From NCBI GenBank assembly GCA_017479705.1, contig JAFVCA010000012.1:1-64000 (forward strand): a DNA stretch of 64,000 bases, in the 5' to 3' direction. Made by a program: the position numbers and the translations under genes. The notes below the pieces were generated by a model that worked only from the letters and a program-made list of their open reading frames with translations, made no database searches and had not been told where the DNA came from. Of this stretch, positions 40,957 through 50,017 are shown one piece after another. The DNA comes from Bacteroidales bacterium (GTDB taxonomy: Bacteria > Bacteroidota > Bacteroidia > Bacteroidales > P3). Position 1 is the first letter of the stretch. Every line of letters begins with the position of its first letter.

Positions 40957-43128
40957 ATGAAAAAACTCATTCTTACCCTGACCCTGGCCCTTTTGGTCAT
41001 GGCTCCGGCCAGCAGCCGAGCCGACGAGGGCATGTGGCTTCTTTCGCTCATCGGCAAGAACTATGCCGACATGCAGAAGGCCGGTTTCAAACTCTCGCCC
41101 GAGGACATCTACAGCATCAACCAGAATTGCATCAAGGACGCCATCGTCGGCCTTGGCAACGAAGGCCGTCCGTTCTGGCATTTCTGCACAGGCGAGATTA
41201 TCAGCAACAAAGGCCTCATCTCCACCAACCACCACTGCGGCTACGGCAAACTGCAGGAGCACTCGACCGTAGAGCACGACTACCTGCGTGACGGTTTCTG
41301 GGCTTACAACATGGCGCAGGAGCTCCCCAACCCCGGCCTGACGGCTTCGATCCTGGTGCGCATGGAGGATGTCACCCCGCGCGTGCTGGAGTGCCTGAGC
41401 GACGACATGAGCGAGGACGACCGCGCCAAGGCCGTGCGCAACGTGAGCCAGCGCATTGCCGAGGAGGCCACCCGCGGCACCGACTATGAGGCCACGGTGA
41501 AGCCCATGTTCAACGGCAACCAGTACTTCCTCTTCGTACACATTATCTATAAGGATGTGCGCCTGGTGGGTGCTCCCCCCTCGTCGATGGGCAAATTCGG
41601 CGGCGATACGGACAACTGGTCTTGGCCCCGCCACACTTGCGACTTCTCCATGTTCCGCATCTACACCGCTCCCGACGGCAAGCCCGCCGCTTACGCCAAG
41701 GAGAACATCCCCCTGAAGCCCAAGCACCACCTGCCTGTGAGTGCCCGCGAGCTGAAGGACGGCGACTTTGCCATGGTTCTTGGTTTCCCCGGCACGACGG
41801 ACCACTTCCTCACATCCTATGGTCTGAAGGAGACGATGGAGGTGAGCAACAAGCTGCGCTACGAGCTCCGCACCGTGAAAATCAACATCCTCCGCGAGGA
41901 GATGGACAAGGATCAAGCCATCAAGATTAAGTATGCCTCCAAGTATGCCGGCTGCTCCAACTACTGGAAATACAGCCACGAGCAGAACATCGCCCTGAAG
42001 AAACTGAACACCATGGAACTGAAGAAAGCGGTGGAGAAGGAGTATTACGACTGGGCGCTGGACAAGGACCCGAAGTACCGCAATGCCCTCAACCTGATTG
42101 AGAAGAGCTATGCCGACCGCCGCGAGTTGCAAGAGGCCATCACTTATCTCGACGAGGGTTTGCTGGAAGGCCCCGAACTGCTGTACCAGGCCACGCTGTT
42201 TGGCCGCTACATCAAGGCTTTCTGCCAAGAGGAAAACCCCGACCAGAAGGATGCCCTGCTGGCCGAGCTGCGCGAGGACGCCGCCAAGTTCTACAAGGAC
42301 TACGACGAGGCTGTCGAGCAGCGCGTCATGGCTGCCATGATGGGGTACACCTACCGCAACATCAATGTGAAGTATATCCCCGACTGCCTGAAGACTGCCG
42401 ACCGCAAGTTCCGCGGCAACTTCACCTCGCTGGTTGCCCATCTGTTCAGCGGCTCCATCTTCGCCAACCAGAAGGCTTTTGAGGAGTTCCTGAAGAACCC
42501 CACGATGAAGAAACTGGAGCGCGACGAGATCTACAAGTTCGGCACGGAGATCCTGGACAAATACCGCGAGGTGTACCTCTCCATTCCCAAGGAGAACCGC
42601 GACAACCTGACCCGCGGCACACGCGACTTTGTGGACGGAATCCTGCAAATCAATGCTGGCAAGAAACTCCTTTCGCCGGATGCCAACAGCACTATCCGCC
42701 TGACCTACGGCAACGTGAAGGCTTACGAACCCCGCGACGGTGTGACCTACCACTTCTACACTACGCTTGAGGGGGTGATGCAGAAAGAGGACCCGACCAA
42801 CACAGAGTTTATCGTGCCCCAGCGCCTGAAGGACCTCTATGCCGCCAAGGACTACGGCACCTATGCCAATGCCAAAGGCGAACTGCCCACCTGCTTCATT
42901 ACGAACAATGACATTACCGGCGGCAACAGCGGCTCGCCTGTGCTGGACGCTTACGGCAACCTGATTGGTCTGGCTTTCGACGGCAACGGCGAGGCCATGA
43001 GTGGCGACATCGACTTCGAGGAGAATCTGCAACGCTGCATCTGCTTGGACAGCCGTTACATGCTGTTTGTGATTGACAAGTATGCCAACGCCCAGAACCT
43101 GATTGACGAGATGGACATTGTGCGTTAA
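40957..43128 (+). CDS. S46-family dipeptidyl-peptidase (DPP7-like)
   Basis: This encodes 723 residues from the ATG at 40957, which starts a signal peptide (MKKLILTLTLALLVMAPAS). The chymotrypsin-fold triad is visible: His in STNHHCGYG (about 92-93), Asp in DNWSWPRH and Ser in TGGNSGSPVLD. It cleaves dipeptides from peptide N-termini in the periplasm, supporting growth on peptides. The residue 18 after the catalytic Ser is Gly (AFDGNGEAMSGD). From memory this position is Arg in the acidic-specific DPP11, so a DPP7-type preference for hydrophobic residues is suggested. It is monocistronic with its own promoter and terminator. Confidence 0.92.
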   Translation: MKKLILTLTLALLVMAPASSRADEGMWLLSLIGKNYADMQKAGFKLSPEDIYSINQNCIKDAIVGLGNEGRPFWHFCTGEIISNKGLISTNHHCGYGKLQEHSTVEHDYLRDGFWAYNMAQELPNPGLTASILVRMEDVTPRVLECLSDDMSEDDRAKAVRNVSQRIAEEATRGTDYEATVKPMFNGNQYFLFVHIIYKDVRLVGAPPSSMGKFGGDTDNWSWPRHTCDFSMFRIYTAPDGKPAAYAKENIPLKPKHHLPVSARELKDGDFAMVLGFPGTTDHFLTSYGLKETMEVSNKLRYELRTVKINILREEMDKDQAIKIKYASKYAGCSNYWKYSHEQNIALKKLNTMELKKAVEKEYYDWALDKDPKYRNALNLIEKSYADRRELQEAITYLDEGLLEGPELLYQATLFGRYIKAFCQEENPDQKDALLAELREDAAKFYKDYDEAVEQRVMAAMMGYTYRNINVKYIPDCLKTADRKFRGNFTSLVAHLFSGSIFANQKAFEEFLKNPTMKKLERDEIYKFGTEILDKYREVYLSIPKENRDNLTRGTRDFVDGILQINAGKKLLSPDANSTIRLTYGNVKAYEPRDGVTYHFYTTLEGVMQKEDPTNTEFIVPQRLKDLYAAKDYGTYANAKGELPTCFITNNDITGGNSGSPVLDAYGNLIGLAFDGNGEAMSGDIDFEENLQRCICLDSRYMLFVIDKYANAQNLIDEMDIVR

Positions 43129-43171
43129 GCAGCGGAAAACCTCCGCAGGCAATCAGCCAAGATACTGAGGA

Positions 43172-43203
43172 GAAGGTGGCCGGATTCGACCACCTTCTTT
43201 TTT
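43172..43203 (+). terminator. Terminator of the S46 peptidase gene
   Basis: GAAGGTGG (43172-43179) pairs with CCACCTTC (43190-43197), followed by six T. Confidence 0.85.
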
Positions 43204-43244
43204 ATTTCAGGCGTGAAAGGGTTCCTCTTTGGACATGGGGAGAT

Positions 43245-43285
43245 AAAAAAGGTAACGGGCTGCGACAATGCCGCTGCCCGTTACC
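43245..43285 (-). terminator. Terminator of the HU gene
   Basis: On the minus strand GGTAACGGGC (43285-43276) pairs with GCCCGTTACC (43260-43251), followed by six T. Confidence 0.88.
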
Positions 43286-43306
43286 TTTAAGATAGCCTTT
43301 GGACTA

Positions 43307-43567
43307 TTAGAGGAGTCCTTTGCCGGGTTTAAACTTGGCTGATTTCTTGGCAGCAATCTTGATGGAGGCGCCAGTGCGGGGGTTGCGACCTACGCGGGCA
43401 GGGCGCTCATTGACGGCGAAGGTGCCAAAACCCACAAGGGTAACCCTTTCGCCCTTGGTGAGTTGATCTTTGATTACGTCTACATAGGCGTTGAGAGCTT
43501 TACCTGCGTCGATTTTGCTCATGCCAGCCTTTTCAGCCATTGCGGCAATTAATTCGGTTTTGTTCAT
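43307..43567 (-). CDS. hup: DNA-binding protein HU
   Basis: This encodes 86 residues from the ATG at 43567, the normal HU length. A longer frame to 43684 crosses the promoter and is rejected. It has MNKTELIAAMAEKAGMSK at the start, VGFGTFAVNERPARVGRNP in the beta-arm and KFKPGKGL at the end. It is a nucleoid-compacting dimer. It is monocistronic with a promoter box at 43610 and a strong terminator. Confidence 0.95.
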   Translation of the reverse strand: MNKTELIAAMAEKAGMSKIDAGKALNAYVDVIKDQLTKGERVTLVGFGTFAVNERPARVGRNPRTGASIKIAAKKSAKFKPGKGLL

Positions 43568-43609
43568 AGTGGTTTTTTTTTCTGGGTTATTACTATAATT
43601 TTTCGCGTG

Positions 43610-43617
43610 CAAATATA
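43610..43617 (-). promoter_or_regulatory. -7 promoter box of the HU gene
   Basis: The minus strand reads TATATTTG followed by CA, matching TAnnTTTG. It gives a leader of about 35 nt. Confidence 0.65.
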
Positions 43618-43683
43618 AACCTTTTTTTTGATAAGTTGGCAGAATGGGAGAAAAAAAATGTGTTAAAAAAATGGGAACCATCA

Positions 43684-44625
43684 CTACATTACTATCTTCC
43701 AGCCTGTTATATTACAGCCTCGAAGAAATTCGGCGGTTGTCATGCGTTTTTTTCCGCTGATTTGGAGGTTCAAAATGGTGATAAATCCGTCCGCAACTCC
43801 GATTTTTAGGGTGGTTTTGTTATCGGTAATAATCTGTCCGGGGAAGCCCTTCGGGTCGGGGGTGAAATGGACTTGGTAAAGTTTGAAGGGGTGGGGTGCA
43901 CCGTCGGGGTCGACCATGAGCATGGTTGCAGCGGGGTAGGGCGAAAGGCCGCGGACGTGGTCGGCAACGCGCGTGCCGGGAAGGCTCCAGTTGACGGCAC
44001 AGTCCGCCTTGAAGATTTTGGGTGCCGGGGGTGCCGGGATGTCCTGCGGCTGGGGCATGGGAGTGAGGGTGCCGGCGGCAAGACCGGAGAGGGTCTGCAC
44101 GACGAGGGCGCTGCCCATCTCGGCAAGGCGGTCGTGGAGGGTCTCGGCGGTGTCGGCCGGGGTGATGGGTGTGGACTGCTGAAGGAGAATGGAGCCTTCA
44201 TCGATATGCTCGTTGAGCATGAAGGTGGTGACGCCGGTGAGGGTGTCGCCGTTGATGATGGCCCAGTTGATGGGAGCCGCACCACGGTAGCGGGGAAGCA
44301 GGGAGGCGTGGAGGTTGAAGGTGCCCATGGGTGGCATGGCCCAGACACTTTGGGGAAGCATGCGGAAGGCCACGACGACAAAGATGTCGGCATCCCATTG
44401 GCGGAGGGACTCCTGGAAGTGGGGGTCGCGGAGCTTTTCGGGCTGGAGGAGCGGAAGTCCGTGCTCTACGGCGAACTGCTTGACGGGAGAGGCGGTGATT
44501 TTAAGACCACGTCCTGTGGGACGGTCGGGGACGGTGACTACGCCGACTACTTGGTGGCCGGCATCAATAATGGCTTGGAGGGAGCGGACGGCGAAGTCCG
44601 GGGTGCCCATGAAGACTATTTTCAT
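43684..44625 (-). CDS. fmt: Methionyl-tRNA formyltransferase
   Basis: This encodes 313 residues. The formyl-THF-binding and catalytic part contains FMGTPDFAV, HASLLPRYRGAAPINWAI (catalytic Asn/His region) and LNEHIDEGSIL. A C-terminal tRNA-binding barrel follows. It formylates initiator Met-tRNA. It lies 37 bp after the RpoN-M23 fusion gene and before HU. Confidence 0.95.
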   Translation of the reverse strand: MKIVFMGTPDFAVRSLQAIIDAGHQVVGVVTVPDRPTGRGLKITASPVKQFAVEHGLPLLQPEKLRDPHFQESLRQWDADIFVVVAFRMLPQSVWAMPPMGTFNLHASLLPRYRGAAPINWAIINGDTLTGVTTFMLNEHIDEGSILLQQSTPITPADTAETLHDRLAEMGSALVVQTLSGLAAGTLTPMPQPQDIPAPPAPKIFKADCAVNWSLPGTRVADHVRGLSPYPAATMLMVDPDGAPHPFKLYQVHFTPDPKGFPGQIITDNKTTLKIGVADGFITILNLQISGKKRMTTAEFLRGCNITGWKIVM

Positions 44626-44662
44626 TAGTGGACGGTGAAAGGTGAAAAGTGAAAAATATTAT

Positions 44663-45706
44663 TTACCGAACGCGGACGCGCATGCCAGATTTGAATTTGG
44701 TGACATCGGGGTTGAGCTCTTTGAGTTTTTGGGCAGTGGTGTAGTTGCGGCGGGCAAGGTCGTCAAGGCTCTCGCCTTTGCGCATGGTGGCGTAGATGGG
44801 TTTGCCTGAAGAACGAGGTGCGGCAACCTCTTCGGGGACGATGCTTTTGTCGGCTTTGTAGACAAGGCTTTCGCCTTTGGAGGGTTTGCGGATGCCGAAG
44901 TAGGTCTTGTCGAGGTAGAGTTTGCGGGTGCGGAGGGTGTAGTTGGAGAAGTCAAGTATCCATTCGGGGTCGAAGGGTTCGTACTGGAAGCGGACTTCGA
45001 AATGGAGGTGAGGTCCAGTGGAGCGGCCTGTACTGCCGCCAAGGCCAAGAACTTGTCCCGCCGCGACAACCTGCATGGGCTTGACGTTGATTTTGGAGAG
45101 GTGGCCGTAGACGGTTTCAAGGCCATTGTAGTGGCGGACGACGACAAGGTTGCCGTAGGCTCCCATGGGACGGGCGATGCGGACCACGCCGTTGAAGGCG
45201 CAGTGGACGGGCTCGCCCATGCGGAGGCGGATGTCGACTCCACGATGGGGGCGGTTCCAGCGCCAGCCGTAGGGTGAGGTGATGATGTTTTTGACGGGGA
45301 AACAGAAACGCTCATTGGGTTTGAGGAGCTGGATGGTAATCTCGTCGGGGAGGGAGTCCATGGAGAGGTTGACAAGACGGACATGGGCACCGCTGAGGTT
45401 GCTGCCATACCAGAGGGGCGACGGCGGCGGGAGGGTGGAGTTGTACATGACGTCGATGAGCTCGTCGCCGGTGGCGAGGGCGGTGTCGATGGCGGTGGGG
45501 TCGGGTTCAGGCTCGTGGATCTCAAGAGCGGGAAGCGGAGCCTTGCCGTTGATGGGTTTGCCTTTCTTGTTGCCCGCTGCTTTCTCGGCACGAGCCTTGG
45601 CTTGCCCCTCGCGGATGCGGGCGTTGAGGAGGGAGTCGAAATAACTCTCTTTCTGAGGCTGCTGGGCGGCAAGCGTCCCGCCGAGGGCAAGGAGGAGAAT
45701 CAGCAT
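44663..45706 (-). CDS. Possible internally started M23/LysM peptidase
   Basis: This is an alternative 347-residue product using the ATG at 45706 inside the fusion frame. Its length, signal peptide, M23 domain and LysM domain are those of a normal secreted Bacteroidota murein hydrolase. The ATG comes directly after the last expected RpoN residues. No strong ribosome-binding sequence precedes it, but initiation in this phylum depends little on one. Confidence 0.45.
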   Translation of the reverse strand: MLILLLALGGTLAAQQPQKESYFDSLLNARIREGQAKARAEKAAGNKKGKPINGKAPLPALEIHEPEPDPTAIDTALATGDELIDVMYNSTLPPPSPLWYGSNLSGAHVRLVNLSMDSLPDEITIQLLKPNERFCFPVKNIITSPYGWRWNRPHRGVDIRLRMGEPVHCAFNGVVRIARPMGAYGNLVVVRHYNGLETVYGHLSKINVKPMQVVAAGQVLGLGGSTGRSTGPHLHFEVRFQYEPFDPEWILDFSNYTLRTRKLYLDKTYFGIRKPSKGESLVYKADKSIVPEEVAAPRSSGKPIYATMRKGESLDDLARRNYTTAQKLKELNPDVTKFKSGMRVRVR

Positions 45707-47137
45707 CTTGAGCTGGCGACGGAGACGGCCGACGGGAATACCCAACATCTCGCGGTATTTGGCCACGGTGCGGCGAGCCACAGGGAATCCGCGCTGGGTG
45801 AGCTGGGCGGCGAGGGCTTCGTCGGACAGGGGGTTGCGCTTGTCTTCGGAGTCGACAAGGGTTTTAAGTTCGCGGCGCACAGCTTCTGTGGCCACCTGCT
45901 CACCATCATCATTGAGGATGGCTTGAGAGAAACACTCTTTGAGAAGGAAGGTACCGAATTCTGTCTGGACATATTTGCTGTTGACCACGCGGGATACAGT
46001 GGAGATGTCGTAGCCTGTTTGCGCGGCAACATCCTTTTGCAGGAGGGGTTTGAGGTCGGCGGTGTCGCCCGTGAGGAAGAATCGATATTGCTTCTTCAGG
46101 ATGACACGCATGACACGCAGCAGACTGGTATGCCGCTGCTGAAGGGTGTCGACAAGGAGGTCGGCGCTGTCAAAATTGGTGCGGAGGAAGTCAAGAGCCT
46201 CCTGCTCGGAGGGCGAGGGTTTGCGGATGCTTTGGAGTTCCTGGAGCATGTCATGATAGTCCTGACTCTTCTGCAACTGGGGGAGGTAGCGATCGTTGAG
46301 GGTGAGGGTGAGTTGGTCGTCATGTCGGGTGACGATGAAGTCGGGCACAATGTAGCGCGCATGGGAGGTGTCGGTGTCGCCGGTGCCGGGCTTGGGGTTG
46401 AGGCGGCGGATGCGAGCTATGGCGGCATCCAACTGCTCTTCGGTGAGGTTGAGCTGCTCCATGACACGGCGGTAGTTATGAGCGGCAAAGGCGTCAAAGC
46501 AGTTGTCCACAATGGCTGTTGCATTGCGGAGGTCGTCGGTCTGTTCGGCAGAGCGGTGCAGCTGGATGGAGAGGCACTCTTGCAAGTTGCGTGCGGCTAT
46601 TCCGGGAGGGTCCATCTGCTGGATGATGTGGAGCACCTCCTCCACCTCGTCCGGGTTGACTTCGATGCCCTGGGTGAAGGCGAGGTCGTTGGCAATGAGT
46701 TCAAGGCTGCGGCCCACATAGCCGGCATCGTCAAGGCTACCCACTATTTCCTGTGCTATATCGTACTGTCGGGGAGTGAGGGGACGCATGGAGAGTTGCC
46801 CCATGAGATGGTCGAAATAGGAGTCCTCCGACACAAAGACAGTCTCGTGGGCATCCTGGTTTTTGTCCCGCTCCTGTCGTTCGCGGTAGCTGTAGTCATC
46901 GTCGTCAGTGTCTATGCTCATCATGTCGTAGCCCTCGTTGCCACTTTCGGGCAGGGGCTCCATCACGTCGCTTGCGGCAGAGGAGACTTCCAGAACCGGG
47001 TTTTTCTCAACCTCCTCTTTGAGACGCTGTTCCAATTCGGTGACCGGCATCTGGATGAGCTGCAGAAGTAGCAGTTGTTGCGGCGACAATTTCTGCTGCA
47101 TCTTCATGGTCTGATGTTGTCCGCTCTTCATAGGCAT
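44663..47137 (-). CDS. rpoN: In-frame fusion: sigma-54 (RpoN) + M23/LysM murein hydrolase
   Basis: This is one open frame of 824 codons. Residues 1-477 are a complete sigma-54: Gln/Leu-rich region I (KMQQKLSPQQLLLLQLIQMP), core-binding part, HTH, and the RpoN box ARRTVAKYRE at 454-463, ending RLRRQLK. Residue 478 is a Met that opens a classical signal peptide (MLILLLALGGTLAAQ). Then come an M23 metallopeptidase domain (HRGVDI at about 631, GPHLHFE at about 709-711) and a C-terminal LysM domain (about 780-824). No stop separates the two. Elsewhere these are separate proteins, one in the cytoplasm and one in the periplasm. Either translation also starts at the internal ATG (45706), or the product is a membrane-spanning hybrid, or a stop was lost. 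Confidence 0.9.
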   Translation of the reverse strand: MPMKSGQHQTMKMQQKLSPQQLLLLQLIQMPVTELEQRLKEEVEKNPVLEVSSAASDVMEPLPESGNEGYDMMSIDTDDDDYSYRERQERDKNQDAHETVFVSEDSYFDHLMGQLSMRPLTPRQYDIAQEIVGSLDDAGYVGRSLELIANDLAFTQGIEVNPDEVEEVLHIIQQMDPPGIAARNLQECLSIQLHRSAEQTDDLRNATAIVDNCFDAFAAHNYRRVMEQLNLTEEQLDAAIARIRRLNPKPGTGDTDTSHARYIVPDFIVTRHDDQLTLTLNDRYLPQLQKSQDYHDMLQELQSIRKPSPSEQEALDFLRTNFDSADLLVDTLQQRHTSLLRVMRVILKKQYRFFLTGDTADLKPLLQKDVAAQTGYDISTVSRVVNSKYVQTEFGTFLLKECFSQAILNDDGEQVATEAVRRELKTLVDSEDKRNPLSDEALAAQLTQRGFPVARRTVAKYREMLGIPVGRLRRQLKMLILLLALGGTLAAQQPQKESYFDSLLNARIREGQAKARAEKAAGNKKGKPINGKAPLPALEIHEPEPDPTAIDTALATGDELIDVMYNSTLPPPSPLWYGSNLSGAHVRLVNLSMDSLPDEITIQLLKPNERFCFPVKNIITSPYGWRWNRPHRGVDIRLRMGEPVHCAFNGVVRIARPMGAYGNLVVVRHYNGLETVYGHLSKINVKPMQVVAAGQVLGLGGSTGRSTGPHLHFEVRFQYEPFDPEWILDFSNYTLRTRKLYLDKTYFGIRKPSKGESLVYKADKSIVPEEVAAPRSSGKPIYATMRKGESLDDLARRNYTTAQKLKELNPDVTKFKSGMRVRVR

Positions 47138-47237
47138 ATATAGATTTGATAGATATACTTGCTGTCAAAACGGGAGAATCCTGACGGAATGCCCCGGCAC
47201 ATGCACACAATGCGTACCTTGGATAAGGTGATAACTA

Positions 47238-48683
47238 CTAATTGTCGAAAATATTATCCCCGGCACCAAAAAATTTATCCTCAAAATTGAGGAGATAGAC
47301 TTTGCCCGTGGCACGGGTGACGGCAGTGTATAGCCAGCGGAGGTACTCGCGGTCAATCATTTCGTCGGTCAGGTAGCCTTGGTCAATAATGGCCGTTCGC
47401 CATTGCCCGCCCTGCGTTTTGTGGCAGGTAAGGGCGTAGGAAAATTTTACCTGCAAAGCATTGTAATAGGGGTTCTGCTTGACAGCCTTCAGTCGGTCGG
47501 CCTTATAGGGCATGTCGGCATAGTCCTCCAAGACGGCCTCAAACAGCTGCCGCGACTCCTGATAGGTGAGCGAGGGCGACTCGCTGTGGAGGGTCTCTAA
47601 CAGGAGCTTGCAGTCCTGGGCAGGCATATCGGGATAGTCGACAAAACGGAGTGTGGCATCAACAAAGTGGAAGCCGTACAATTCCTGATGGTTGCGGAGG
47701 CTCTGCACCTCTACAATGTCGCCATTGGCAATGAAGCCTATCCCGCTTTCGGGTTCCAACCAGTAGTAATTGTTCTTGACCACCATCAGATAATCGCCCG
47801 CGTTGACCTCCTCCTCGCGGAAGAGGATTCGGTTGCGGATTTCCTGATTGAAGAGGTTGGCGCGCTTGTTGCTGCGCGTGATGATGGCCACCTGTTCAAG
47901 GCTGTCCTCATCATACTCGCGGTTCAGCACCTCCTCCAACTCAGCTCCCGGCAGCCTTACCACATCGTCGCAGTCTTCAAGGTCAAAAAGCGGCAGGCTG
48001 GGGACACCGCCATCCTCCAACTCGGCAATCTGACGGCGCAGCAGGGTGGCATTGAGCAGGATTCCCGAAAGGCTCCTTTGGCGCACCACTTCCGTCAATT
48101 CGGCGCAATGCACCGTGAGGCACAGCACGGAGCGCAGATACTCCACATCCAATGCAGGGCTCTGCGTGGAGCCCACTGGGGGCAGCTGAGCTGTGTCGCC
48201 AATCAACATCAGGCGGCAGTGGTTTCCCTCGCCCACATAGTCCACCAAGTCCTCCAGCAGGTTGTGCCGGTCGGCACCTCCCTCGTCATTCTGGCCTATC
48301 ATCGAGGCCTCGTCGACGATGAAAAGGGTGTAGGAATGTTTATTCAATGCCATTGCCATACGCATCATGCCTGTGCTGTCCGTGACAGTCTGGTAAATCT
48401 TGCGGTGTATGGTGAAGGCGGGCTGTCCTGAATATCCAGCCAGCACCTTGGCGGCACGTCCCGTAGGGGCCAGCAGCAGGGTCCTGATTCGCAAAGCCGG
48501 AGCCGAACGGACCAGAGCACTGACCAGCGAAGTCTTTCCCGTACCCGCATAGCCACGCAACACGAAAGCCGACGCGGGGTCAGGGTCATAGAGGAAGCGC
48601 ACCATCTCTCCACAGGCCTGCTCCTGCATGGGCGTGGGCTGGTGGGGAAAGTGGGACAAGATGAAGCGGACTACCTTTTCCAT
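47238..48683 (-). CDS. RecD-like SF1B DNA helicase
   Basis: This encodes 481 residues. Walker A is GYAGTGKTSL, Walker B is LFIVDEASMI, motif III is LIGDTAQLPPVGS, and the C-terminal UvrD_C_2 part contains ALTCHKTQGGQW and LYTAVTRATGKVY. It resembles small RecD/Pif1-like helicases of Bacteroidota that lack the RecBC partners. It unwinds DNA 5' to 3' in studied relatives. It lies upstream of the rpoN fusion, with a gap of about 100 bp. Confidence 0.85.
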   Translation of the reverse strand: MEKVVRFILSHFPHQPTPMQEQACGEMVRFLYDPDPASAFVLRGYAGTGKTSLVSALVRSAPALRIRTLLLAPTGRAAKVLAGYSGQPAFTIHRKIYQTVTDSTGMMRMAMALNKHSYTLFIVDEASMIGQNDEGGADRHNLLEDLVDYVGEGNHCRLMLIGDTAQLPPVGSTQSPALDVEYLRSVLCLTVHCAELTEVVRQRSLSGILLNATLLRRQIAELEDGGVPSLPLFDLEDCDDVVRLPGAELEEVLNREYDEDSLEQVAIITRSNKRANLFNQEIRNRILFREEEVNAGDYLMVVKNNYYWLEPESGIGFIANGDIVEVQSLRNHQELYGFHFVDATLRFVDYPDMPAQDCKLLLETLHSESPSLTYQESRQLFEAVLEDYADMPYKADRLKAVKQNPYYNALQVKFSYALTCHKTQGGQWRTAIIDQGYLTDEMIDREYLRWLYTAVTRATGKVYLLNFEDKFFGAGDNIFDN

Positions 48684-48703
48684 ATAGCAATTGTAGGGAT
48701 AAC

Positions 48704-48738
48704 AAAAGGGAGGTTCGCCTTGGCTGACGAATCTCCCC
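48704..48738 (-). terminator. Terminator after secG
   Basis: On the minus strand GGGGAGATTCG (48738-48728) pairs with CGAACCTCCC (48717-48708), followed by a short T run. It separates secG from the helicase gene. Confidence 0.65.
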
Positions 48739-48758
48739 TTATTGTTCTATGCGGCGCA

Positions 48759-49121
48759 TTACTCGGCCTCGGCAGCGGGGGCAGCCTCAACAGGGGCAGC
48801 CTCGGCGGCGGCAGCAGTGGCTGCGGGGGCAGCAACAGGAGTCACGCTCTTGGCAGCGCTGACATCAACCTCGGTGTTGATGGCCGATTCGACACTATGG
48901 CGAGGAATGGCAGTGGTGGCAGCCAACGAAAGGACTACCAGCGCGATGGCCAGACCCCAAGTAATCTTCTCGATAGTTTCGGTCGTCTTGCGGACACCCA
49001 GCACTTGGTTGGGGGCAGAGAAGTTAGCGGCCAGTCCGCCACCCTTCGAGTTTTGCACTAATACGGCAAGCGCCAATGCGATACATACAATCAGAATGAG
49101 GATAACAATAAAGGTGTACAT
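48759..49121 (-). CDS. secG: Preprotein translocase subunit SecG
   Basis: This encodes 120 residues with two membrane helices around the conserved loop VQNSKGGGLAANF. It ends in a long Ala/Pro/Glu-rich tail typical of Bacteroidota SecG. It belongs to the SecYEG channel. It lies 34 bp after the 220-residue gene. Confidence 0.92.
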   Translation of the reverse strand: MYTFIVILILIVCIALALAVLVQNSKGGGLAANFSAPNQVLGVRKTTETIEKITWGLAIALVVLSLAATTAIPRHSVESAINTEVDVSAAKSVTPVAAPAATAAAAEAAPVEAAPAAEAE

Positions 49122-49155
49122 CGTTTGTTGTTGTTATTATTTATTATTACTTTTT

Positions 49156-49818
49156 TTATTCGTTTGAATGCTTTTTCAACTCGGCAATTCGAACTGCAAA
49201 AGTACTACTTTTTTCGGGATTTTTGACCAATAATTTTTCATACATCTCCAAAGCCTGCTGAAATTTTCCCTGTTTTTCAAGTATAACAGCAAGAGTCTCA
49301 GACTCGAACGAAGCCGTAGGACGAATGCTATTTTTGGCAAGTTCTTGCACTGAAACGCTGTCGAACGACTCGAAATCGGGCACAATTCCACCGTCTTTTT
49401 CCAAAAAATTGGAGAGGATTACACTCTTCGGAGCCGTCTTGAACGACACATCCTGGTAGGCATTAATCTCTTGCAGGATGTCAAAGTCAGCATCCGGTTG
49501 GCGCACCTTGGGAGCCGACGGAGCAGCAGCAGACTCGACGACAGGTCTCGCCTCGGCAGGTTCGGGACGGGCTGCGGCCCGGGCCAATGCCTCCATTTGC
49601 TCGTCCAACCTGTCCGCATCCTGCATATACAGCGTCACCACAGGCAGCGTCTGCTTCTCCCACAGCGGTGCTCCGGCAGCCTTGTCGGCCAGCAGCGACA
49701 CCACCTGCAAGGGGGCACAATAAGGATAGCGCTCCCGCTCACGGTGCAGCTCCTCCCACTCGTCGGGGCTGAGCGTGCCAGGATGGCTCATCATCTTGCC
49801 GAAACTATTTTTATCCAT
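49156..49818 (-). CDS. Conserved Bacteroidota protein with C-terminal TPR-like hairpin
   Basis: This encodes 220 residues with no signal peptide. An N-terminal helical block (MMSHPGTLSPDEWEELHRER, YPYCAPLQVVSLLADKA) is followed by an acidic/Pro-rich linker and a C-terminal TPR-like helix pair (ETLAVILEKQGKFQQALEMY). Such proteins are regularly found directly upstream of secG in this phylum, but their function is not known to me. It has its own promoter box at 49855 and probably forms an operon with secG. Confidence 0.7.
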   Translation of the reverse strand: MDKNSFGKMMSHPGTLSPDEWEELHRERERYPYCAPLQVVSLLADKAAGAPLWEKQTLPVVTLYMQDADRLDEQMEALARAAARPEPAEARPVVESAAAPSAPKVRQPDADFDILQEINAYQDVSFKTAPKSVILSNFLEKDGGIVPDFESFDSVSVQELAKNSIRPTASFESETLAVILEKQGKFQQALEMYEKLLVKNPEKSSTFAVRIAELKKHSNE

Positions 49819-49854
49819 TACATTAACAACTTTTTACATCACAAATTCCGACTG

Positions 49855-49862
49855 CAAAGGTA
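49855..49862 (-). promoter_or_regulatory. -7 promoter box of the secG operon
   Basis: The minus strand reads TACCTTTG followed by CA, 37 bases before the ATG at 49818. Confidence 0.6.
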
Positions 49863-49965
49863 CAGATTTTTTTTGAACCGCAAAAAAAACAATTATTTTT
49901 TCCGCCTACAATAGTATCCCTCAACAATTTACACTTATGGCAATGAATTCGATATCACTTTTTTC

Positions 49966-49995
49966 TTGCCAATTGAAAAAAAGTTCGTACTTTTG
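49966..49995 (+). promoter_or_regulatory. Promoter of rpmH
   Basis: TTG at 49966-49968, 19 bp, then TACTTTTG at 49988-49995: full consensus. The ATG follows 22 bases later. Confidence 0.8.
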
Positions 49996-50017
49996 CAACT
50001 CAAAAAATTGAAGAAAA

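Noticed and set aside
40939..43152. 737-codon minus-strand open frame
   Set aside because: It is antisense to the S46 peptidase, whose catalytic motifs and signal peptide are intact. The shadow has no family features.
45383..47071. 562-codon plus-strand open frame opposite rpoN
   Set aside because: It is antisense to sigma-54, Val/Gly-rich with no motif. The RpoN box and HTH are on the minus strand.
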